From an uncultured Sporolactobacillus sp. (lineage in GTDB: Bacteria; Bacillota; Bacilli; Bacillales; Sporolactobacillaceae): a stretch of 12,441 nt of DNA. The notes below the pieces were generated by a model. That model ran no database searches and had not been told where the DNA came from. It saw only the letters and a program-made list of their open reading frames with translations. Below are positions 5,986 through 12,441 of this stretch, in pieces. How positions within the stretch are numbered: position 1 is the stretch's first letter; each line of letters starts with the position of its first letter. The position numbers and the translations under genes were made by a program. The stretch covers positions 1 to 12,441 of the forward strand of contig UQRJ01000052.1 of assembly GCA_900543345.1 (NCBI GenBank). The letters are read 5' to 3'.

Positions 5986-8900
5986 TCAATTCAGTTCAAT
6001 CATTAAATCGCCAGTCTCAATGACATCGCCATCGCCGACGTAAATCTTCTTAATGGTTCCGTCCGCCGGCGCCTGAACGGTTGTCTCCATCTTCATTGCT
6101 TCTGTAACTAGTAAATGATCGCCCTTCTTGACGCGCTCACCTGTCGATACCAGCACCTTCACGACGGTTCCCGGCATCGAGGCACCGATCTGCTTTGGAT
6201 TATTCTTTGCCGCTTTCTGGTGAGCGATCTCCGAGGACTGAACATTCATATCCTTGATCGATACTTCGCGCGGTTGGCCGTTCAGTTCGAAATACATTGT
6301 CCGTGTGCCGTCTTTCTGCGGCTGACCGATGGAAACGAGTTTAACGATCAGTGTCTTCCCTTCCTCGATGTTCACGGCAACCTCTTCGCCCAATCTCAAA
6401 CCGTAAAAGAAAGTCGGTGTCTGCAACACTTCGATTCTCCCGTAGGTCTCGCAGAAGCGAAGATAATCGGTATAAACTTTCGGATAAAGAGCATAAGACA
6501 GCACTTCACAATCGGCAAATTTACGTTCGAACTTTTCTTCCAGCGTTGACCGGATTTCGGCGAAATTGACCGGTTCAAGATGTTTCCCGGGGCGGTCGGT
6601 TAACGGCTTTTTCCCCTTCAGAACAATACTCTGTAACTCTTTCGGGAATCCTTGATAAGGTTGGCCCAGTTCGCCGAGAAAGAAGTTGACGACCGAATTC
6701 GGAAAATCGAGCTGATCGCCCTTCTCAAACAAATCATCTTCCGTCAAGTCGTTCCGCACCATATACAGCGTCATATCGCCAACCACTTTCGAGGACGGCG
6801 TCACTTTAACAATATCGCCGAACAACTGGTTGACACGACGATACATCTCTTTTACTTCCTCAAAGCGATCGCCGAGTCCGACGGCCATTGCTTGCTGGCG
6901 AAGATTACTGTACTGTCCGCCCGGCATCTCTAGTTTATAAATTTCCGCATTCGACGTTCCCATGCCGCTTTCAAACGGAAAATAGTATTGACGAACTTTT
7001 TCCCAATAATGACTGAGCAACTCCAGCGCGGAAATGTCGATATCCGGGCGCCGCTCTGCCTCATCCAATGCGTAATAAAGTGTATTGGCACTCGGTTGCG
7101 ATGTCATACCGGCCAAAGCTTCAACAGCGACATCGACGATATCCACACCGGCCTCAATCGCCCGGACATATGTATAGATACCGTTACCGCTTGTGTCGTG
7201 GGTATGCAGATGAATGGGGATCGTTACCGTATCTTTTAATTCGGCGATCAACTGATAGGCGGCCTCCGGTTTCAGCAAACCGGCCATATCTTTAATGCCG
7301 AGGATATGGGCTCCAGCCGACTCCAGATCTTTTGCCAGTTTTTTATAATAGTCAAGATTGTATTTCGTACGTGAGCCGTCGAGAATGTCACCCGTATAGC
7401 ACATCGTCGCTTCGGCGATTTTGCCGCTCTCCAGCACTGCATCAAGCGAGACGCGCATGCCTTCGATCCAGTTCAGACTATCGAACACGCGAAAGACGTC
7501 GACGCCTTGTTCGGCGGCCTCCTTCACGAATGCACGGATCAGATTATCGGGATAATTCTTGTAGCCGACGGCATTAGACCCGCGCAGAAGCATCTGCAAC
7601 AGGATATTCGGCATTTTTTCCCGTATCTCGCGAAGGCGGCGCCACGGATCCTCCCGCAAAAAACGATAAGCCGTATCGAACGTCGCGCCGCCCCAGGCCT
7701 CTTCGGAGAAAAGATTCGGCAGCAAATGGGCGGTTTGAGCAGCGACCTTCACGATATCCTTGCTGCGCATCCGCGTGGCCAGCAGGCTCTGGTGTGCATC
7801 GCGGAACGTCGTATCGGTCAGAAGGACGTGATCCTGATCCTTTACCCACTCGGCAACCCCCTTCGGTCCCCGCTCCTGGAGAATCTGCTTCGTTCCGGAC
7901 GGATAGGGTTCCGACAGTTTGACATCGGGCAGCGGCGGAACATCGAAAACCGGTTTTTTGTTTTTCGGAATGCCGGGATAGCCGTTAACCGTAATATTGC
8001 CGATATAACTCAGCATTTTCGTCCCGCGATCGAGGCTCTTTTCAAATGAAAATAGTTCCGGCGTTGTATCGATAAACGTGGTCGACACGCGCCCGGCAAG
8101 AAAATCCGGATGCTTGACAACATTGACCAGAAACGGGATATTCGTTTTGATGCCGCGGATGCGGAATTCTTTCAAATTGCGCAGCATTTTCGCGGCGGCG
8201 CTGCCGAATGTCCGTCCCCAAGTCGACAACTTGACCAGCAGGGAATCATAATAAGGCGTAATCACCGAGCCGGTAAAGGCATTCCCGGCGTCCAGACGAA
8301 CGCCGAAGCCGCCGCCGCTGCGATAGGCGACAATTTTCCCGGTATCCGGCATAAAATTATTACTCGGATCTTCGGTCGTGACCCGGCACTGAATGGCATA
8401 GGCATTCATGTGGATGTCTTCTTGCTTGGGAATGAGCAGCGGTTCCTCATGTAAACCATGTCCCTCGGCAATCAGAATTTGTGACTGGACGATATCGATG
8501 CCCGTTGTCAATTCGGTCACCGTGTGCTCGACCTGAACCCGCGGATTAACTTCAATAAAATAATAATGCCCATCCGGTACAACCAAAAACTCCACCGTTC
8601 CTGCGTTTAAATAGTGGACACTCTTCATCAGCCGGACTGCCGATTCGCAGATTTGCTGACGCAACGCACTATCCAGCCCGCGGCTCGGTGCGCACTCGAC
8701 TACCTTTTGATGGCGCCGCTGAACGGAACAATCGCGTTCATAGAGATGTATCGTTTCACCGTACGTATCAGCCAGAATCTGTACTTCAATATGGCGGGGA
8801 TCGTCCAGATATTTCTCAACATAGACGTCTTCCTTGCCGAAAGTCTGTTTGGCTTCCGACTTTGCCCGTTCGTAAGCTTCATCGACGCTGTTTTCACTGC

Positions 8901-9429
8901 GGACGATGCGCATACCGCGGCCGCCGCCGCCGAGCACCGCCTTAATAATGATCGGATAGCCGTGCTTGGCGCCGAATGCCTTGACTTCGTTAACAGAATG
9001 AACGGGACCGCTCGTTCCCGGAATAACCGGAATGCCGGCTTCGACCGCCGCCGCACGCGCCGCCGATTTATCGCCGAAAGTGATGAGGTGCTGCGGACGC
9101 GGGCCGACAAACAGCAAGCCCTCCTCCTCGCAACGTCTGGCAAAATCGGCGTTCTCCGACAAGAAGCCATAGCCGGGATGAATCGCGTCGACGTGATGAG
9201 CTTTCGCGACTTCAATGATGCCTTCAATATCCAAATAAGCTTCAATGGGCTTTTTCCCCCGGCCGACCAGGTATGACTCATCGGCTTTATAACGGTGATA
9301 GGAACCGATATCCTCTTTTGAAAAGATCGCAACCGTACGGATGCCCAGTTCGTTACAAGCGCGGCAGACACGAATGGCGATTTCGCCGCGGTTGGCCACC
9401 AGTAATTTCTTAATCTTATGTTTTAACAT
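5986..9429 (-). CDS. pyc: Pyruvate carboxylase
   Basis: A complete 1147-residue biotin enzyme making oxaloacetate from pyruvate, bicarbonate and ATP, to refill the citric acid cycle and supply aspartate synthesis. Domains in order: biotin carboxylase (about 1-455) with VANRGEIA, the ATP-grasp glycine loop GGGGRGMRIV (167-176) and FIEVNPRVQVEHTVTE (291-306); carboxyltransferase (about 530-800) with TDTTFRDAHQS (metal ligand Asp544), IKDMAG (Lys713, carboxylated in the family) and HLHTHD (metal ligands His742 and His744); the PYC/OADA domain; and a C-terminal biotinyl domain with EAMKMET, biotin on Lys1113. Length equals the usual 1145-1150 residues. The ATG at 9429 has AAGGAG 8 nt upstream. 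It follows ftsW by 21 bp, so they are probably co-transcribed. No frameshift or missing catalytic residue is seen. Confidence 0.99.
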   Translation of the reverse strand: MLKHKIKKLLVANRGEIAIRVCRACNELGIRTVAIFSKEDIGSYHRYKADESYLVGRGKKPIEAYLDIEGIIEVAKAHHVDAIHPGYGFLSENADFARRCEEEGLLFVGPRPQHLITFGDKSAARAAAVEAGIPVIPGTSGPVHSVNEVKAFGAKHGYPIIIKAVLGGGGRGMRIVRSENSVDEAYERAKSEAKQTFGKEDVYVEKYLDDPRHIEVQILADTYGETIHLYERDCSVQRRHQKVVECAPSRGLDSALRQQICESAVRLMKSVHYLNAGTVEFLVVPDGHYYFIEVNPRVQVEHTVTELTTGIDIVQSQILIAEGHGLHEEPLLIPKQEDIHMNAYAIQCRVTTEDPSNNFMPDTGKIVAYRSGGGFGVRLDAGNAFTGSVITPYYDSLLVKLSTWGRTFGSAAAKMLRNLKEFRIRGIKTNIPFLVNVVKHPDFLAGRVSTTFIDTTPELFSFEKSLDRGTKMLSYIGNITVNGYPGIPKNKKPVFDVPPLPDVKLSEPYPSGTKQILQERGPKGVAEWVKDQDHVLLTDTTFRDAHQSLLATRMRSKDIVKVAAQTAHLLPNLFSEEAWGGATFDTAYRFLREDPWRRLREIREKMPNILLQMLLRGSNAVGYKNYPDNLIRAFVKEAAEQGVDVFRVFDSLNWIEGMRVSLDAVLESGKIAEATMCYTGDILDGSRTKYNLDYYKKLAKDLESAGAHILGIKDMAGLLKPEAAYQLIAELKDTVTIPIHLHTHDTSGNGIYTYVRAIEAGVDIVDVAVEALAGMTSQPSANTLYYALDEAERRPDIDISALELLSHYWEKVRQYYFPFESGMGTSNAEIYKLEMPGGQYSNLRQQAMAVGLGDRFEEVKEMYRRVNQLFGDIVKVTPSSKVVGDMTLYMVRNDLTEDDLFEKGDQLDFPNSVVNFFLGELGQPYQGFPKELQSIVLKGKKPLTDRPGKHLEPVNFAEIRSTLEEKFERKFADCEVLSYALYPKVYTDYLRFCETYGRIEVLQTPTFFYGLRLGEEVAVNIEEGKTLIVKLVSIGQPQKDGTRTMYFELNGQPREVSIKDMNVQSSEIAHQKAAKNNPKQIGASMPGTVVKVLVSTGERVKKGDHLLVTEAMKMETTVQAPADGTIKKIYVGDGDVIETGDLMIELN

Positions 9430-9450
9430 ACCTTTCTCTCCTTCTCGCAG

Positions 9451-10575
9451 TCACTTGCCCGATCGATGCATGTTTACAAAAGCCGAAATGTTCGTCAAGA
9501 CGCATACTGAAAAAACCATCACAATTAACGACGATCCGCCGTAACTCACAAAGGGCAGCGTGACGCCGGTGACCGGAAGCAGGCCGGTCGCGGCGCCGAG
9601 ATTCACGAAAGTCTGAATGGCCAGCATACTGGATACGCCGACGGCCAGTAAGCTGCCGAAGACGTCCTTGCAGCGAATGGCCGTCACAAAGCCTCTGAAA
9701 ACGAGATAGGCGATACAGAGAATAACGAATAGGATACCTAATAGTCCAAGTTCTTCGCCGATGATCGAGATAATAAAGTCCGTATGCGGTTCGGGGAGAA
9801 AGCCCGTCTTTTCGATACTTTTCCCCAGCCCTTTTCCAGTCAGTCCGCCTGAGGCAATTGCGATATACGAATTAATCAGCTGACGGCCAGTTGAGTCGGC
9901 TACGGAGAAAGGATCGTAGGCGGCTGCGAAACGGCCAAGTTGATTCTGTGATAAAAATTTTGAGAAAAACAACAAAACAGCTGCTCCGGCTCCTCCGGCC
10001 AGAAGTGTCAAATGAGAGAACTTCAGCCCGGAGCAGAGAAACATCACCGCAGCGATTGTGATGATAATCGCCGCGGTACCGAAATCCGGTTGCACGGCAA
10101 TGATAAAAAAGAAAAGCAAAACGATAATCAGCGGCGGAGCTACAGATGTTCTGAAATTTTCAATATCATTTTGCTTATTGGAAAATACGGAAGCCAGATA
10201 GATGATCAATGTGACTTTGACAATTTCGGAGGGCTGTAGATTAAAAAGCCCAAGGCTGAGCCACGATTGCGCGTTGTTAAACGTCTGCCCGGCGAAATAA
10301 AGCGCAAGCAGCAGCAGCAATGATCCCCCGATTAGAATCTTGACAACGTACCGGTAAGCCGGATAAGGAATCACCAGGCCGGCCACTCCCGCCGGAACGG
10401 CCAGACTGAGCCAGATCAGTTGATGGATAAAAAAGTAATCGGGCGATCCCGCGTGAAAAATCAGTGTTGACCAAACCGATCCGGCGCTGTAGACCATCAC
10501 CAGACCGAACCCCGTTAAGAGCAGCATAACGACGAGTATTGAATAATCATAATGTTTCAGTAGTTTTTTAATCAT
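9451..10575 (-). CDS. ftsW: FtsW, septal peptidoglycan glycosyltransferase (SEDS family)
   Basis: A 374-residue polytopic membrane protein that polymerises lipid II at the division septum together with a class B penicillin-binding protein. About ten hydrophobic segments are visible. SEDS signatures are LQPSEIVKV, AVQPDFGTA, PHTDFIISIIGEELG (Asp266 aligns with the catalytic aspartate shown for RodA/FtsW) and LPFVSYGGSS near the C-terminus. FtsW rather than RodA is chosen from the ylaN-ftsW-pyc order. I used the ATG at 10575 (MIKKLLKHYDYS), which resembles the B. subtilis N-terminus, but its SD is weak (GGTGG, 5 nt). A TTG at 10587 has GGGAG 7 nt upstream and would add four residues. It lies 78 bp after ylaN and 21 bp before pyc. 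Confidence 0.95.
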   Translation of the reverse strand: MIKKLLKHYDYSILVVMLLLTGFGLVMVYSAGSVWSTLIFHAGSPDYFFIHQLIWLSLAVPAGVAGLVIPYPAYRYVVKILIGGSLLLLLALYFAGQTFNNAQSWLSLGLFNLQPSEIVKVTLIIYLASVFSNKQNDIENFRTSVAPPLIIVLLFFFIIAVQPDFGTAAIIITIAAVMFLCSGLKFSHLTLLAGGAGAAVLLFFSKFLSQNQLGRFAAAYDPFSVADSTGRQLINSYIAIASGGLTGKGLGKSIEKTGFLPEPHTDFIISIIGEELGLLGILFVILCIAYLVFRGFVTAIRCKDVFGSLLAVGVSSMLAIQTFVNLGAATGLLPVTGVTLPFVSYGGSSLIVMVFSVCVLTNISAFVNMHRSGK

Positions 10576-10653
10576 TTTGCCCACCAAGCCGACGCTCCCG
10601 CAAAAAAAGCCCAAACCGGCACTCTTATGAGCAGAAGTTTGAGCAGTAATGAT

Positions 10654-10935
10654 TTATTTTCGTGTGGAAGCTTCATGAAGTGCAGAAACCTGCCGTTCAA
10701 GAGAGTCGAGTAATTCTTTTCCTTCATCTCTGCGAACCAGCCCAAGGCGAACCGCAAAATCTATTTCCCGCGACAATCCAAACATTTGCGTATCCAGTAC
10801 CTCTTCGTAGAGCGGACATTGGGGCATCGTCAGATTGTTCATCTGTACCCCGATGAGTTTTACAATTCGCTGGGCATCGGCCTGCAGCAATTCATAAGCT
10901 TTCTGTCGCCGGCTGGTCACCATTTCAACGGACAC
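10654..10935 (-). CDS. ylaN: YlaN (UPF0358), iron-homeostasis protein
   Basis: A 93-residue soluble protein of the small Bacilli-specific YlaN family. The core TMPQCPLYEEVLDTQMFGL followed by SREIDFAVRLGLV is highly characteristic. From recent work as I recall it, B. subtilis and Staphylococcus YlaN bind Fe(II) and interact with the repressor Fur, and the gene matters most under iron limitation; this is family knowledge, not visible here. The frame is open upstream to 11001. I place the start at a GTG (10935) because AAGGGGGAA ends about 6 nt before it, and the product is then 93 residues, the length I recall for B. subtilis YlaN. An internal ATG at 10923 has no SD. It is the first gene of the ylaN-ftsW-pyc block. 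Confidence 0.95.
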   Translation of the reverse strand: MSVEMVTSRRQKAYELLQADAQRIVKLIGVQMNNLTMPQCPLYEEVLDTQMFGLSREIDFAVRLGLVRRDEGKELLDSLERQVSALHEASTRK

Positions 10936-10940
10936 ATCGA

Positions 10941-10949
10941 TTCCCCCTT
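10941..10949 (-). promoter_or_regulatory. Ribosome binding site that fixes the ylaN GTG start
   Basis: On the minus strand this reads AAGGGGGAA, about 6 nt before GTG 10935. No SD-like sequence sits at the right distance from the other in-frame starts (ATG 10923, and the upstream start at 11001), so it decides the start. Confidence 0.7.
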
Positions 10950-11066
10950 CGACTTTCGGAATCCTAAGTTCAATCTTACCTTCTGAACCGGCAAAAAGCA
11001 AGAATTATCACAGCCGGTCGGCTCTGAAGGCCATTGCTAGTTTTATTTTTTTTATCAATTTTCCGA

Positions 11067-11096
11067 TTGAGTATAGCAACGAAAAAATGTTATATT
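11067..11096 (+). promoter_or_regulatory. Candidate sigma-A promoter, divergent from ylaN
   Basis: TTGAGT (11067-11072) and TATATT (11091-11096) are 18 bp apart, and TGT just before the hexamer makes an extended -10. It points toward the catalase 3' end, where no plus-strand gene exists in this window, so its product would be a short transcript ending at the hairpin at 11200-11238. Confidence 0.5.
11070..11078 (-). promoter_or_regulatory. Candidate extended -10 promoter for ylaN-ftsW-pyc
   Basis: The minus strand reads TGC TATACT, an extended -10 with a 5-of-6 hexamer. The expected -35 position (about 11093-11098) reads GGAATA, a poor match. Transcription would start near 11063, leaving a ylaN leader of about 128 nt. 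The element overlaps the -35 of a plus-strand promoter candidate. Confidence 0.5.
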
Positions 11097-11102
11097 CCGT
11101 TA

Positions 11103-11245
11103 AGATCGTGTCTGCTAAAATAAGCGGATCGTGAAAAGGGACAGAAAGTAGAAAGGAGGGATCTTAAAACATTAATCATATCATTTATGTAATTAAAATA
11201 ATGACTTAACCGCTGGAAAAATCAGCGGTTAAGTCATTGCTTTAT
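11103..11245 (+). ncRNA. Possible short transcript (small RNA or tiny leader mRNA), unproven
   Basis: This is the interval from the expected start of the 11067-11096 promoter candidate to the end of the perfect hairpin at 11200-11238. It contains AAAGGAGGG (11152-11160), a near-perfect Shine-Dalgarno sequence. No ATG, GTG or TTG follows at a usable distance: the first ATG (11187) is followed at once by TAA. An ATT at 11171 would open a 12-codon frame, which is weak. I match it to no known RNA family. It occupies most of the 356-bp gene-free stretch 10936-11291. Confidence 0.25.
11191..11245. terminator. 16-bp perfect hairpin terminator downstream of catalase
   Basis: Arms 11200-11215 and 11223-11238 (AATGACTTAACCGCTG and its exact complement) enclose a 7-base loop. 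On the minus strand a T-rich tract (TTTTAATT) follows, ending the catalase transcript, whose stop is at 11292. On the plus strand GCTTTATTG follows, so weaker termination in that direction is possible. Confidence 0.85.
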
Positions 11246-11291
11246 TGTCGTTCGACTCTGTCGGTAAATTCGATCGCCAAGATTGTCGAAG

Positions 11292-12396
11292 TTATTTTAT
11301 TTCATCTTGTTCAATGCCCAGCGCTTTTGCGACGCGGCTACCATAGTCGGGATCCGCCCGATAGAATTGCTTCGTTTCTAGTACTTTTACTTCCCGGCTA
11401 GTAGCGGAACCAAGATTTTTGGCGATCGTTTGGATCAGACGAGCCCGTTCATCTGCGCTCATCACACGGTATAAGCGGCCCGCCGCCGAATAATAGTCCC
11501 TGTCATACGGTTTATAGTTGCCGATTTTCCCATGCACGCCATCCGGATAGACACGAGCGTTGGGATCTTCGACCGGACCGCCGTGACTGTTCGGTTCATA
11601 GTTCACGGAACCATCCTGTCCTTGCGCCATAAATCCGTCACGCTCATAATTATGAACGTCATTCAACGGACGATTGACAGGTAGCTTTTCATAGTTCACG
11701 CCCAGACGGTAACGTTCGGCATCTTTATACGCAAATAACCGGCCTTGCAGGAGCTTATCGGGAGATGCTTCAACGCCGGGAACCAAATTAGCAGGAGAAA
11801 AAGCGGCTTCTTCAATTTCAGTGAAATAATTTGCCGGATTTTGATTGAGTGTAAATTGACCGACTTCAATTCGCGGATAGTCTTTCAGCGAAACAACTTT
11901 CGTGACGTCGAAAATATCATATTTATAGGTTAAGCCGGCCTGATAGGGCAAGATTTGCACGTAAACCTTCCATGAAGGGAAATCACCGTCTTCAATCGCG
12001 TTAAATAAATCGTTTTGCAAGAAATCAGTGTCTTTACCGGCAATTTTCGCGGCAATTTCATCGGTCATGTTTTTGACGCCCTGCTGGCTAATGAAGTGGT
12101 ATTTCACCCAAAATGCTTCGCCTTTCGCATTCACCCATTTGAATGTATGGCTCCCGTAACCATTCATCGTCCGATAACTGGCCGGATTCCCTCGGTCGCC
12201 CATCAGATAGGTGACCTGATGCACCGACTCAGGCGAGTGGGCCCAGAAATCCCATTGCATGTTGTTATCCCGGCGATGGGTTCGCGGATCACGTTTTTGC
12301 GAGTGGATGAAATCCGGAAATTTCAATGGGTCATTAATGAAAAAGACAGGCGTGTTATTACCGACGATGTCATAATTCCCCTGCTCGGTGTAGAAC
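11292..12396 (-). CDS. katA: Haem catalase (monofunctional, KatA type), 5'-truncated
   Basis: About 367 residues of a monofunctional haem catalase that dismutates hydrogen peroxide in the cytoplasm. Visible signatures: FYTEQGNYDIVGNNTPVFFI, with the distal-pocket asparagine in GNNTP; FIHSQKRDP; MNGYGSHTFKWVN; and RLFAYKDAERYRLG, with the proximal haem-ligand tyrosine at codon 11729-11727. Small-subunit catalases are about 480-505 residues, so roughly 115-130 N-terminal residues, including the catalytic distal histidine, lie off the contig. The cut is the sequencing adapter at 12397, not a mutation. An apparent start at 12425 (MGSEMCIRDR) is translated adapter. The promoter, and any PerR or Fur control, is outside the window. 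The hairpin at 11200-11238 ends the transcript. The symbol katA is by similarity; paralogues exist in Bacillales. Confidence 0.95.
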
Positions 12397-12441
12397 CTGT
12401 CTCTTATACACATCTCCGAGCCCACGAGACCCTAAGACATC
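12397..12441 (-). other. Illumina Nextera read-2 adapter with i7 index (synthetic)
   Basis: Bases 12397-12415 are CTGTCTCTTATACACATCT (mosaic end) and 12416-12430 are CCGAGCCCACGAGAC, together the reverse complement of the Nextera read-2 adapter. CCTAAGAC (12431-12438) occupies the i7 index position; from memory it equals Nextera XT index N726. ATC at the end is the start of the P7 sequence. Confidence 0.98.

Noticed and set aside
7507..9276. Long plus-strand open frames (180 and 220 codons) opposite pyc
   Set aside because: They are antisense mirrors of the intact pyruvate carboxylase codons, without SD sequences or recognisable domains.

Overview
This window looks like a chromosomal segment from a low-to-moderate-GC Bacillota (Firmicutes), class Bacilli. 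The main evidence is the gene order on the minus strand, ylaN - ftsW - pyc, running convergently into a plus-strand ctaA; this is the order I recall from Bacillus subtilis and relatives. AGGAGG-type ribosome binding sites, simple hairpin plus U-tract terminators and the sequences of YlaN, FtsW and PycA agree. I cannot name a genus. A heme A synthase and a heme catalase suggest an organism with aerobic, haem-dependent metabolism.

Both ends are synthetic. Bases 1-35 are the Illumina Nextera read-1 adapter, and 12397-12441 are the reverse complement of the read-2 adapter followed by an 8-base index. Only about 36-12396 is biological. The first and last genes (GH127 glycosidase and catalase) are cut by the contig ends, not broken in the organism, and their apparent N-terminal peptides (MYKRQ, MGSEMCIRDR) are translated adapter.

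Layout: (1) 36-2749, plus strand: a sugar-use operon tail with a GH127 beta-L-arabinofuranosidase-type enzyme and a GPH-family sugar:cation symporter, ended by a strong hairpin at 2905-2945. (2) 2973-3614, minus strand: a histidine-phosphatase family enzyme sharing that hairpin as a bidirectional terminator. (3) 3935-4603, plus strand: ribulose-phosphate 3-epimerase, with its own sigma-A-like promoter and a leader of about 130 nt. (4) 4838-5755, plus strand: ctaA, preceded by a hairpin/U-tract that could be a terminator or an attenuator. (5) 10935 down to 5986, minus strand: ylaN, ftsW and pyc, probably co-transcribed, ended by a strong terminator that faces ctaA. (6) 10936-11291: a non-coding stretch with overlapping divergent promoter-like elements and a 16-bp perfect hairpin. 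(7) 12396 down to 11292, minus strand: catalase, 5' end missing.

Functionally, the left part is carbohydrate metabolism (release and import of arabino-sugars, pentose phosphate interconversion). The centre and right are core functions: haem A for cytochrome oxidase, oxaloacetate supply, septal peptidoglycan synthesis, iron homeostasis through YlaN, and peroxide removal. I see no CRISPR array, tRNA, rRNA, phage gene or insertion sequence, and no convincing new multi-gene system. The points most worth following up are the adapter ends, the possible short plus-strand transcript at about 11103-11245, the possible alternative hairpins before ctaA, and the altered cation-site motif in the symporter.
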